Positions 15,561-23,190 of a stretch of DNA of 32,182 nucleotides are shown here, one piece after another. Origin of the DNA: an uncultured Bacilli bacterium (GTDB lineage: Bacteria; Bacillota_I; Bacilli_A; RF39; UBA660); the NCBI GenBank assembly GCA_944331885.1, contig CALVJF010000001.1, positions 1 to 32,182 of the forward strand. Direction: 5' to 3'. The translations under genes and the position numbers were made by a program. The notes under the pieces were generated by a model, which was given only the letters and a program-made list of their open reading frames with translations, was not told the origin of the DNA and did no database searches. Position 1 is the stretch's first letter. Every line of letters begins with the position of its first letter.

Positions 15561-16871
15561 ATGAAAATATATAATAGTTTAACGGATAAATTAGAGGAAT
15601 TTAAACCAATTGAAGAAGGAAAAATAAAAATGTATGTTTGTGGACCTACTGTGTATAATTATGTTCATATTGGAAATATGCGCCCAGCTATAACATTTGA
15701 TATGGTCTATAATTATTTTAAATATTTGGGGTATGATGTTAAATATGCTAGTAATTTTACCGATGTAAATCCAAAAATAATAAATGCCGCTAAAGAGTTG
15801 GGAATTACTGAAAGAGAAGTTGCTGATAAATTTATTGAGGCGTATTTAAATGATTTAAAAAGTTTTAACTGTGGAGAAATAGATTATCGTCCAAGAGTTA
15901 TTAATCATATGGAAGATATATATAATTTTATTACGAAATTAATTGAAAAAGATATGGCTTATGTAGTTGATGGGGATGTTTATTTTCGCGTTTCTAAAGT
16001 TAAAGATTACGGTATGTTATCTAACCAGGATATTGAAGAGTTAAGAAGTGGGGCAAGAGTTGAAGTTGATGAAAAAAAAGAAAGCCCTTTGGATTTTGCT
16101 TTATGGCGTCGTACAGAAGATGGAGAACAATTCGAATCACCTTGGGGAATGGGAATTCCTGGTTGGCATACGGAATGTGTGGTTATGATTAATAGTATTT
16201 TCGGAAGTAAAATTGATATTCATGGGGGTGGTGTTGATTTAAAATTTCCTCATCATGAAAATGAAATTGCTCAAAGTGTGGCTTTAAACGATAATTATTT
16301 GGCAAATTATTGGATGCATAATGGACATATTAATTTAGATGGTGAGAAAATGAGTAAAAGCTTAGGTAATTTTATACTAGCTAAAGATTTTATTAAGGAA
16401 CACGACGCTAATACTGTAAAATTGGCTCTATTTAAAACGCATTATCGCTTACCGCTTAATTTTACGGATGAGGTATTTAAGGAAGCAAAAGTACTTGATG
16501 AAAAAATATATAATGCATTAAAACAGGCTAATTTAGTAATACAAGTAAATTCTTTAAATGTTGGAGAGCTTAAAGAAGATAAAAAAATTAATGAAATTAT
16601 GGATGAAGATTTCAATACTCCTAATTTAATTACTTATTTAATAGATTTGATTAAAGATTTAAATGTTGCTTTACGAAATAATAGTAATATTGAAGAAATT
16701 TATGATAAAATAATGCTTGTAAATCAAATTTTAGGTTTAAAATATGATTTATATGTGATGAGTGAAGAAGATAAAGAATTGTATAGCAAATGGTTAGATT
16801 ATCGTAAGAATAAAGACTTTAATAAAGCTGATGAGTTACGTACTATTTTGGCTGAAAGAAATATTTTGTAA
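15561..16871 (+). CDS. cysS: Cysteinyl-tRNA synthetase
   Basis: This 436-residue class I synthetase joins cysteine to tRNA-Cys. It shows the zinc ligand C27 in Y-V-C-G-P-T-V-Y, the HIGH-type motif H-I-G-N (36-39), the second zinc-ligand region W-H-T-E-C and F-P-H-H-E-N-E-I-A-Q-S, and K-M-S-K-S (near 264-268). The usual T-D-V-D-D-K-I is T-D-V-N-P-K-I here, an uncommon substitution in a conserved loop. It is slightly shorter than the common 460 residues, mainly in the C-terminal helical domain. The start is the ATG at 15561, preceded by AAAGGTGG. The gene is followed 11 bases later by the YugP protease and probably shares its transcript. It has a long leader with a small ORF. Confidence 0.96.
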   Translation: MKIYNSLTDKLEEFKPIEEGKIKMYVCGPTVYNYVHIGNMRPAITFDMVYNYFKYLGYDVKYASNFTDVNPKIINAAKELGITEREVADKFIEAYLNDLKSFNCGEIDYRPRVINHMEDIYNFITKLIEKDMAYVVDGDVYFRVSKVKDYGMLSNQDIEELRSGARVEVDEKKESPLDFALWRRTEDGEQFESPWGMGIPGWHTECVVMINSIFGSKIDIHGGGVDLKFPHHENEIAQSVALNDNYLANYWMHNGHINLDGEKMSKSLGNFILAKDFIKEHDANTVKLALFKTHYRLPLNFTDEVFKEAKVLDEKIYNALKQANLVIQVNSLNVGELKEDKKINEIMDEDFNTPNLITYLIDLIKDLNVALRNNSNIEEIYDKIMLVNQILGLKYDLYVMSEEDKELYSKWLDYRKNKDFNKADELRTILAERNIL

Positions 16872-16882
16872 GGAGGATAAGT

Positions 16883-17551
16883 TTGGATTTATTATTATTA
16901 CTTGTAATTTTGATAATACCAGCTGTTGCTCAGTGGGGTGTTTATAAAAGTTACAATACATATAAACAAGTTAAAAATTCGAAAGGAATTAGTGGATTTG
17001 AAGTTGCTAGAAAAATTTTAGATGCTAACGGATTAGAAAAAGTTCATGTGGTAGAAGTTAATGGGAATTTAACTGATCATTATGATCCTAGTCGTAAAGT
17101 AGTTCGTTTGTCTTCTGATGTTTTTCATGGCGAAACTATAGCTGCTGTATCAATAGCTGCTCATGAAGTTGGTCATGCTCTTCAAGACAAAGATGGTTAT
17201 TTATATATGCGCTTTAGATCATTAATTTTTCCAGTTGTTAACGTTGCAACAGGAGTATCTTATTATATTATTTTATTAGGAATATTGTTGCAAGCATTTG
17301 ATATGATAATGTTGGGTATTGCTTTAACAGGCTGCGGTTTAATTTTTCAATTAGTTACATTGCCTGTTGAATTTAATGCTAGTAATAGAGCTAAGAAGTT
17401 ATTAACTAAAATGAATTTAGTTAGTGCTGGAGAAGCTGAAGGTGTAAGAAGTATGTTGGGAGCTGCTGCTATGACTTATGTGGCAGGAGTTATTGCAAGT
17501 GCTTTACAGATTTTAAGATTATTAATGGTCTATGGTGGAAATAGAGATTAA
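16883..17551 (+). CDS. YugP-family membrane zinc metallopeptidase
   Basis: This 222-residue protein has an N-terminal membrane helix (about 2-18), the family block N-L-T-D-H-Y-D-P near residue 70, the zinc motif H-E-V-G-H (94-98), two more helices (about 113-155) and a likely third metal ligand in the P-V-E-F-N-A-S region. This matches the YugP/PF04298 group, an uncharacterised peptidase family of Firmicutes with the active site on the membrane. The start is a TTG at 16883, chosen because AGGAGG is perfectly spaced (six bases) and no ATG is near. It is the last gene of the cysS transcript and ends in a strong palindromic terminator. Substrates are not known. Confidence 0.93.
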   Translation: MDLLLLLVILIIPAVAQWGVYKSYNTYKQVKNSKGISGFEVARKILDANGLEKVHVVEVNGNLTDHYDPSRKVVRLSSDVFHGETIAAVSIAAHEVGHALQDKDGYLYMRFRSLIFPVVNVATGVSYYIILLGILLQAFDMIMLGIALTGCGLIFQLVTLPVEFNASNRAKKLLTKMNLVSAGEAEGVRSMLGAAAMTYVAGVIASALQILRLLMVYGGNRD

Positions 17552-17572
17552 GCTACTTAAGTAGCTTTTTTT
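17550..17572 (+). terminator. Palindromic terminator after the YugP gene
   Basis: A perfect 18-base palindrome (17550-17567) is followed by T's. The TAA stop (17549-17551) overlaps the left arm. Confidence 0.85.
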
Positions 17573-17610
17573 GTGCTTTAAAGTTAATAATAATGTTTTA
17601 GTTGATAATG

Positions 17611-17619
17611 TGATATAAT
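17611..17619 (+). promoter_or_regulatory. Extended -10 promoter of the lipid operon
   Basis: TGATATAAT; the expected start near 17626 leaves about 12 nt before the first ATG. No well-placed -35 is seen (a TTGATA at 17602 is only 6 bases away). Confidence 0.55.
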
Positions 17620-17637
17620 TATATAGGGAGGAATGTA

Positions 17638-18210
17638 ATGAAAAAGTTATGGCTGTATAAAATAGTTAGGCCTTTTATTACTTTTTTATTTAAATTGATA
17701 TATCATCCCAAAATAATAGGTAGTGAATTTATTCCTAAAAAAGATGGTATTGTATTAGCTGGTAATCATACAAATAATCTTGATTGTTTGTTGTTAATAT
17801 CGTCAACTAAAAGAAATATTCATTTTTTGGCAAAAGATTCACTATGTAAAGGAGTAAAAAAGTATATATTTTTAAATATGGGAATTATTCCTGTTGATCG
17901 TTCAAAACGAAATAAAGAGGTTATGGAAGTTGCGCGTAATGTTTTAAATAATAATGGAGTAATTGGAATTTTTCCAGAAGGTACTATTAATCGAACTGAA
18001 GATATAATTATGCCTTTTAAAATGGGGGCGGTTAAAATGGCTTATGATACTGCAAAGTGCATTGTGCCATTTGCAATAACCGGTAAATATAAGCCATTTA
18101 TTAATGATTTGAAAATTGTTTTTAGTAAGCCATATAAAATTAATAATGATTTAATAAAAGAAAATAAATTATTAAGTAATAAAGTTACTGAACTTTTAAG
18201 GAGGAAATAG
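17638..18210 (+). CDS. PlsC-family 1-acylglycerol-3-phosphate acyltransferase (first copy)
   Basis: This 190-residue enzyme of the PlsC/LPLAT family transfers an acyl chain to lysophosphatidate or a similar lysolipid. The catalytic N-H-T-N-N-L-D (H44, D49) is the HX4D motif, followed by G-I-I-P-V-D-R, F-P-E-G-T (near 112) and I-V-P-F-A-I, in the correct order. There is a short hydrophobic/amphipathic N-terminus for membrane contact. It is first in a four-gene operon, with the ligase gene starting 2 bases after its stop. AGGGAGG precedes the ATG. Which lipid it acts on is not known; a second, divergent copy lies two genes on, so the two probably differ in acceptor or acyl donor. Confidence 0.9.
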   Translation: MKKLWLYKIVRPFITFLFKLIYHPKIIGSEFIPKKDGIVLAGNHTNNLDCLLLISSTKRNIHFLAKDSLCKGVKKYIFLNMGIIPVDRSKRNKEVMEVARNVLNNNGVIGIFPEGTINRTEDIIMPFKMGAVKMAYDTAKCIVPFAITGKYKPFINDLKIVFSKPYKINNDLIKENKLLSNKVTELLRRK

Positions 18211-18212
18211 CA

Positions 18213-19961
18213 ATGGGTCTAATTAAAAGATTATGGACAAGAATTTTTAAAAAGTATAGTGATGAACCACCATGGTTAGAGTATTATTCTGAAGAGGAAA
18301 GGGCAATTAAATTTACTGATAAGTCTATTTATAATTATATGGAATCTTCAATAGATAACAAAGAGTATTATGCTCTTAATTATTTTGGTAATAGAATTAC
18401 GTATGGAGAAATGTTAAGAAGAATAGATTTAATTAGTAGAGGATTATTGTCATTAGGGGTTAAAAAGGGCGATGTTGTTAGTATTTGTATGCCAAATACG
18501 CCAGAGGCAGTTATTGCTTTTTATGCTTGTAATAAAATTGGAGCAATTGCTGATATGATTCATCCATTATCTGCAGCTAATGAAATTAAATCTTATATTG
18601 AAGATAATAAATCAAGAGTGTTATTTTTATATGATGCTAATTATGAAAAAGTGTGTGATTTTTTAGATGAAACAACAGTATATAAAACTATATTATTATC
18701 AGTTAAAGAGTCAATGCCTTTAATGTTAGGTATTGGTTATCAATTAACGCGAGGATTAAAAATTAAAAAGCCGAAAATGACAAATCAAGATTATATATCT
18801 TGGAGTGATTTATTAAATTTAGGAAGAGGATATCGTAATCAAAAGAAGATTAATGTTAAGTCTCAAGATTTGGCTATTATTTTGCATAGTGGTGGTACTA
18901 CTGGCAAGTCAAAAGGAATAATGATAAGTAATTACAATTTTAATGCTGAAGCTCAACAATGTGCTTTAAATGTGGCAAATGTTAGAGTACAAGATAAGAT
19001 TATGACAATATTGCCTATTTTTCATGGCTTTGGTTTAGGAGTTTGCGTTCATTGTCCTTTAACTTTGAATGTTGAAGTTATATTAATTCCGGAGTTTGAT
19101 GGAAAAAGGTTTCATCATATTATTCAAAAATATAAACCAAACGTTATAGCTGGAGTACCTACTTTATGGGAAGCAATGTTGAGTAATAAACGTTTCGAGG
19201 ATGTTGATTTGTCTTGCTTGAAATATGTTATTAGTGGTGGAGATTATTTAACAATAAGTATGGAAGAAAAAATGAATAAGTTTTTACGTACTCATGGAGC
19301 AAGTATTTCTATTTCTAAAGGCTATGGAATGACAGAAAGTGTTGCAGCTACTGCTTATACTTTTGATGGAACAAACGAGCCTGGTTCAATAGGAATCCCA
19401 ATGATAGGTAATAATTTTTGTATTTGTAAACCGGAAACAACTGAAGAGTTGCCTTATGGTGAAGAAGGAGAAATCTGTGTAAATGGTCCGACAGTAATGA
19501 TGGGTTATTGGGAAAATGTAGAAGAAACGCATAAAGTTTTGAAAAAACATAAGGATGGTAAAATTTGGTTGCATACTGGAGATGTTGGATATATTGCTTT
19601 AAATGGGGTTATTTATTTTACCCAAAGATTGAAAAGAATGATTGTTTCTAGTGGCTTTAATCTTTATCCTAGTGTTATTGAGGAAGTAATTGAGAAACAT
19701 CCTTTAGTTAAAAAGTGTTGTGTGATTGGGGTACCTCATAAGTATAAAATAAGTGTGGCAAAAGCTTTTGTAGTATTAGATGGAGAACCTTCTAAGAAAA
19801 TTGAAAGAGAGATTAGAGATATTTGTAAGGAAAATTTGGCTCAATATTCTCAGCCAAAATATATTGAGTTTAGAGATGAACTTCCAAAAACTTTGTATAA
19901 TAAAATTGATTATAAAACTTTAGAAAACGAAGAAAGTATGAAAAATAATGAAGCAAAGTAA
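18213..19961 (+). CDS. AMP-forming fatty acyl-CoA (or acyl-ACP) synthetase
   Basis: This 582-residue ANL-superfamily ligase activates a carboxylic acid, most likely a fatty acid, through an acyl-adenylate. It shows the P-loop H-S-G-G-T-T-G-K-S-K-G (about 225), G-Y-G-M-T-E-S (A5), L-H-T-G-D-V-G-Y (A7), R-L-K-R-M-I-V-S-S-G-F-N-L-Y-P (A8) and a C-terminal A10 Lys in L-Y-N-K-I-D. The extra segment between about residues 160 and 205 is typical of long-chain enzymes. It sits between two PlsC genes: AAGGAGG lies in the end of the first, and its own end overlaps the second by 14 bases. Activated chains would feed those acyltransferases; CoA versus ACP as acceptor cannot be told. Confidence 0.9.
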   Translation: MGLIKRLWTRIFKKYSDEPPWLEYYSEEERAIKFTDKSIYNYMESSIDNKEYYALNYFGNRITYGEMLRRIDLISRGLLSLGVKKGDVVSICMPNTPEAVIAFYACNKIGAIADMIHPLSAANEIKSYIEDNKSRVLFLYDANYEKVCDFLDETTVYKTILLSVKESMPLMLGIGYQLTRGLKIKKPKMTNQDYISWSDLLNLGRGYRNQKKINVKSQDLAIILHSGGTTGKSKGIMISNYNFNAEAQQCALNVANVRVQDKIMTILPIFHGFGLGVCVHCPLTLNVEVILIPEFDGKRFHHIIQKYKPNVIAGVPTLWEAMLSNKRFEDVDLSCLKYVISGGDYLTISMEEKMNKFLRTHGASISISKGYGMTESVAATAYTFDGTNEPGSIGIPMIGNNFCICKPETTEELPYGEEGEICVNGPTVMMGYWENVEETHKVLKKHKDGKIWLHTGDVGYIALNGVIYFTQRLKRMIVSSGFNLYPSVIEEVIEKHPLVKKCCVIGVPHKYKISVAKAFVVLDGEPSKKIEREIRDICKENLAQYSQPKYIEFRDELPKTLYNKIDYKTLENEESMKNNEAK

Positions 19962-20535
19962 GAAATTAAATGAGTGGGGTTATAAGGTGTTTAAACCAAT
20001 ATTAAGTCCAATATTTAAATTATATTATAATCCTAGAATAGAAAATAAAGAATATTTGCAACAAGATGGACCAATTGTGGTAGTTGGAAACCATAAGCAT
20101 ATTATGGATCAATGTTTGGTAATTATTGCAACGAAAAGGATTATTCATTATATGGCTAAGAAAGAATATTTTGATGGAAAAATGGCTTGGTTTTTTAAAG
20201 CAACTGGTTGTATATCCGTCAATCGAAGTATTCATGATTCTAATGCCAAGAATAAAGCTTTGGAAGTGTTAGAAAGTGGGGGAGCTATTGGTCTTTTTCC
20301 TGAAGGAACTAGAAATAAGACTAAAGCTAAATTGTTGCCGTTTAAATATGGTGCTGTTTCAATGGCTAAGAAAACTAATGCGACAATCATTCCTTTTGGA
20401 ATAGTAGGAGATTATAAATTTCGTAGCAAAAATTTAAAAATAAAATTTGGAAAACCGTTTAAAGTTGGTGAAATGTCTTTAGAAGAGGCAAATGCTAAGT
20501 TGGAAAAGATAGTGTTAGAATTAATTGGAGGGTAG
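19948..20535 (+). CDS. PlsC-family acyltransferase (second copy)
   Basis: This 195-residue LPLAT-family enzyme has N-H-K-H-I-M-D (H49, D54) as HX4D motif, then G-C-I-S-V-N-R, F-P-E-G-T-R-N-K and I-I-P-F-G-I. Its ATG at 19948 lies inside the end of the ligase gene (14-base overlap) with only a weak upstream site, so it is probably translated by coupling. It is clearly diverged from the first copy (motif II is C-I-S-V-N-R rather than I-I-P-V-D-R), which suggests separate positions or substrates and not a recent duplication. The next gene starts 2 bases after its stop. Confidence 0.9.
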   Translation: MKQSKKLNEWGYKVFKPILSPIFKLYYNPRIENKEYLQQDGPIVVVGNHKHIMDQCLVIIATKRIIHYMAKKEYFDGKMAWFFKATGCISVNRSIHDSNAKNKALEVLESGGAIGLFPEGTRNKTKAKLLPFKYGAVSMAKKTNATIIPFGIVGDYKFRSKNLKIKFGKPFKVGEMSLEEANAKLEKIVLELIGG

Positions 20536-20537
20536 TA

Positions 20538-21362
20538 ATGAGTAAAGATAGGAAAGATGGAAGATATATAAAGCCGAATGATGCAATCCATGCAATCATG
20601 CCTTATTTAATGGAAAAAAGAACTGAGTCTGAAGTATACAAAAGTCAACTAATTGATATTACCGAGTTAAAAAAATGGGTTGATACTAAAAATAAGGAAT
20701 TAGATTTTAAAATGACATATTTTCATGCATTAACTGCTTTATTGGTAAAAGTTCTTTACAATAGAAATTTATTAAATCGTTTTGTACAAGGGCATAGAAT
20801 TTATGAAAGAAATTATGTTTCTGTGACTTTTGCTGCTAAAGATAAAATGAGTGATAATGCTGAAGAAAAAATGATAGTATTGAAAATTGATAAAAAAGAT
20901 AATGGAGTTAAGTTGGCAAAAAAAATGGCAGTAGATATATTTAAAGTTCGCAAAGAAGGGACAAACGATTTAGATCAAACTTTAAAAGTAATTACTAGAA
21001 TGCCACGTTGGCTGTTAAGAATATTTGCTAAATTTGTAAAATGGTTGGATTATCATGGCTGGTTACCATCTAGTTTTACAGATACTGATCCTAACTATAG
21101 TACATTGTTGTTATCTAATTTAGGAAGTATAAAAAGTGATTCTTGTTATCATCATTTAAATAATTATGGTACTAATTCAATTATTATAACTATTGGATTG
21201 ATTAGAGAGGAAAAGGGAAAAACTTTAGTAGATTTAAGTGCAACTTTAGATGAAAGAATAGCGGATGGGTTTTATTTTGTAAAGTCAATGAATTTAGCGC
21301 AATATATAGCGAGTAATCCAGAAATTTTAGAAGAAGAGCTTGGTAAAATAATTAAAGAATAA
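20538..21362 (+). CDS. Stand-alone 2-oxoacid dehydrogenase E2/CAT-fold protein with altered catalytic motif
   Basis: This 274-residue protein resembles only the catalytic (CAT-fold, PF00198-like) domain of E2 acyltransferases. It has no lipoyl domain and no E3-binding domain. The L-L-L-S-N-L-G segment matches E2 T-I-S-N-L-G, and D-E-R-I-A-D-G-F (238-245) aligns with the E2 motif D-H-R-x-x-D-G. The catalytic His is therefore Glu239. The conserved first half carries F-H-A-L-T-A-L-L-V-K-V near residue 67. It is fourth in the lipid operon, with GGAGGG before the ATG. No E1, E3 or lipoate gene is nearby, so a role in a pyruvate-type complex is unlikely. It may bind or transfer acyl groups by another mechanism, or act as a non-catalytic partner. 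Confidence 0.82.
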   Translation: MSKDRKDGRYIKPNDAIHAIMPYLMEKRTESEVYKSQLIDITELKKWVDTKNKELDFKMTYFHALTALLVKVLYNRNLLNRFVQGHRIYERNYVSVTFAAKDKMSDNAEEKMIVLKIDKKDNGVKLAKKMAVDIFKVRKEGTNDLDQTLKVITRMPRWLLRIFAKFVKWLDYHGWLPSSFTDTDPNYSTLLLSNLGSIKSDSCYHHLNNYGTNSIIITIGLIREEKGKTLVDLSATLDERIADGFYFVKSMNLAQYIASNPEILEEELGKIIKE

Positions 21363-21382
21363 GTACTTAAGTACTTTTTTTT
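21361..21382 (+). terminator. Palindromic terminator of the lipid operon
   Basis: A perfect 16-base palindrome (21361-21376) followed by T's. The TAA stop at 21360-21362 overlaps its left edge. Confidence 0.85.
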
Positions 21383-21421
21383 ATTTTGTATTTAGAGTAA
21401 AATTGTATTGAGATGATTATT

Positions 21422-22486
21422 ATGACTAATTATAGAGGCACTTATGTTGAAGTAAATATTAGAAATATTAGGGAAAATGTATCTAAAATTATAAAGAAAT
21501 ATAATAATTACTTATATTATTTAGGTGTTGTTAAAGCAGATTCTTATGGACATTTTGATAACCAAGTCGTCAAAGCAATAATAGATGGTGGTTGTAACTA
21601 TTTGGCTGTTTCTTCACTAGAGGAAGCGTTAATTATTCGTCAAGAATTTAAAGATATACCAATATTATGTTTAGGAATAATTGATACTAAGTTTCTGAAT
21701 GTAGCAATTGATAATAATATTACGATAACTATTCCTGATTATGAATATGTAATGAAAATAGAAAAAGAATTATTACAGAAGTTAACAGTTCATGTAAAAA
21801 TTGACACGGGTATGAATCGTTTAGGAATAAAGACAAAAGATGATTTTATTAGAACTTATAATTATTTAAGAAATAATGATGTAAATATTGAGGGAATTTA
21901 TACTCATATATACGCAGCTAATAGTAAGGATTTAACTAATAAACAAATAGTGAAATTTAAAGAGATAGTAAATAGTGTGGATAAAGTCAAAATTATTCAC
22001 ATAGCTCAAAGTGAAACTTTGGTCAATTATCCTAAATTTGATTTTGCAAATGGTTGTCGGTTAGGAATTATTATGTATGGATTTACAAGTGATAAATCAC
22101 TTAATTTATTATCTACTTTTAAATTGTATAGTAAAGTAATTGAATTAAAGGTGCTAAATCCTTTAGAAACAGTTGGTTATAATGGAGTTTATCAAGCTAA
22201 AGAAAGAGAAAAAATTGCTGTAGTTGCTATTGGTTATGCTGATGGTATTATAAGAAAAAATACAGGAAGCTATGTTTATATTAATAATGTTAGATATCAA
22301 ATTGTTGGAAATATATGCATGGATATGTTAATGGTTAAAGTTGATGATAAAGTAAAAGTTGGAGATAGTGTTTTAATATTAAAAGATATACAACATATTG
22401 AAGAAGTTGCTAGGTATTTGGATACTATTCCTTATGAAGTAATTTGTATGATTGGTAAAAGGGTTCCGAGAGTATATATTGATTAA
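21422..22486 (+). CDS. alr: Alanine racemase
   Basis: This 354-residue PLP enzyme of fold type III interconverts L- and D-alanine for peptidoglycan. It shows the PLP lysine K38 in V-V-K-A-D-S-Y-G-H, H-V-K-I-D-T-G-M-N-R-L-G, the PLP-phosphate and C-terminal segments N-G-C-R-L-G-I-I-M-Y-G, A-I-G-Y-A-D-G and G-N-I-C-M-D-M. Typical enzymes read A-Y-G-H-G; here the last Gly is Phe, a small oddity. The start is the ATG at 21422 with GAGATGAT upstream, similar in place to the common GGTGAT; an ATG at 21413 lies inside that site. It appears to be a single gene downstream of the lipid operon terminator. The presence of alr implies a walled cell. Confidence 0.95.
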   Translation: MTNYRGTYVEVNIRNIRENVSKIIKKYNNYLYYLGVVKADSYGHFDNQVVKAIIDGGCNYLAVSSLEEALIIRQEFKDIPILCLGIIDTKFLNVAIDNNITITIPDYEYVMKIEKELLQKLTVHVKIDTGMNRLGIKTKDDFIRTYNYLRNNDVNIEGIYTHIYAANSKDLTNKQIVKFKEIVNSVDKVKIIHIAQSETLVNYPKFDFANGCRLGIIMYGFTSDKSLNLLSTFKLYSKVIELKVLNPLETVGYNGVYQAKEREKIAVVAIGYADGIIRKNTGSYVYINNVRYQIVGNICMDMLMVKVDDKVKVGDSVLILKDIQHIEEVARYLDTIPYEVICMIGKRVPRVYID

Positions 22487-22510
22487 ACTTTGGCGTAATG
22501 GTAAGTTTAA
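22483..22510 (+). repeat. Hairpin after alr without a T tract
   Basis: A perfect 8-bp inverted repeat (22483-22490 with 22503-22510) around a 12-base loop overlaps the alr stop. It is followed by AAAATG and not by T's, so it is a poor terminator and may only protect or modulate the alr / 22531 mRNA. Confidence 0.45.
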
Positions 22511-22530
22511 AATGAAGGTTGGTGTATGTC

Positions 22531-23106
22531 GTGATTAATTTTGAAGACTTTTTAGAAAATGGTGAAAAAATAATATATAAGAGTAAGTGTAATTATAAGA
22601 AGATTTCTAGTAATTTTTTATTTAATGGGATTTTGTTTTTGGCTATTATTTGTTTACATGTGGGAATGATAATTTTTGCTTTAAATAAATATCAAAATTT
22701 GGGAGAAATTATTATTGTAATCTTACTAATTTCTATTCTTTGTGTTACTTTTGAGTTAATATTTGGCTATGCATTAATTTATGGAATATTTTTAGCCAAA
22801 AAAGATTATAAAGATTCTTATTATTGTATGACTGATCGAAGAGCTATGGTTTATGAAAAAAATAAGTTAATATTTGTGTATTTGCAAATTATGAGTGATA
22901 TATTTGTAACAAAAGAAAAAGATGGTTATGGAAATGTTGTATTTAATGTAGATAATTTTGATTATGAAAGTGGTATTGTGACTAAGTTATCTAATTCTAA
23001 TAATGAAGAATTGGGATTAACATTTGTAGCAATTGAAAAGCCAACTCAGTTATGTGAATTGGCAATTAATACTCGTGATAAGCTTTTAAAAGAATTAAAT
23101 AAATAG
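22531..23106 (+). CDS. Membrane protein with bacterial PH-like domain
   Basis: This protein of about 191 residues has two membrane helices (about residues 30-55 and 63-90) followed by a cytoplasmic domain with the pattern Y-Y-C-M-T-D-R-R-A-M-V-Y, then D-G-Y-G-N-V-V-F and a final I-E-K-P-T-Q-L helix. That order (L-T-x-x-R near the first strand, D-G-x-G-x-I-x-F in the middle) is common in bacterial PH-domain membrane proteins of unknown role. The start is uncertain: GTG at 22531 has GGTTGGTG six bases upstream; GTG 22522 and TTG 22519 are alternatives. It may share a transcript with alr. The fold assignment is moderate; the function is unknown. Confidence 0.6.
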   Translation: MINFEDFLENGEKIIYKSKCNYKKISSNFLFNGILFLAIICLHVGMIIFALNKYQNLGEIIIVILLISILCVTFELIFGYALIYGIFLAKKDYKDSYYCMTDRRAMVYEKNKLIFVYLQIMSDIFVTKEKDGYGNVVFNVDNFDYESGIVTKLSNSNNEELGLTFVAIEKPTQLCELAINTRDKLLKELNK

Positions 23107-23115
23107 TTTTGGGGG

Positions 23116-23150
23116 AAGATAAAACAAGGACTAGTTCCTTGTTTTATCTT
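23116..23150 (+). terminator. Long 15-bp hairpin ahead of uvrB, probable terminator
   Basis: A perfect 15-bp stem (23116-23130 with 23136-23150) with a 5-base loop. The inner seven pairs followed by TTTTATCTT behave as an A-tract/T-tract terminator for the upstream gene. The right arm also contains TTGTTT, the -35 of the uvrB promoter. Confidence 0.6.
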
Positions 23151-23167
23151 AGAATAAATGATAGAAT
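23139..23167 (+). promoter_or_regulatory. uvrB promoter overlapping the hairpin
   Basis: TTGTTT (23139-23144) and an extended -10 TGATAGAAT (TAGAAT 23162-23167) are 17 bases apart. No LexA-type box is seen. Confidence 0.6.
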
Positions 23168-23190
23168 CAGATTTGTTATGAGGTGATTAA

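Noticed and set aside
23107..23190. LexA (SOS) box ahead of uvrB, and likewise ahead of uvrA (30957-30997)
   Set aside because: No CGAAC-n4-GTTCG-like sequence; the TTCGAA at the uvrB start is within coding sequence and lacks the spacing.
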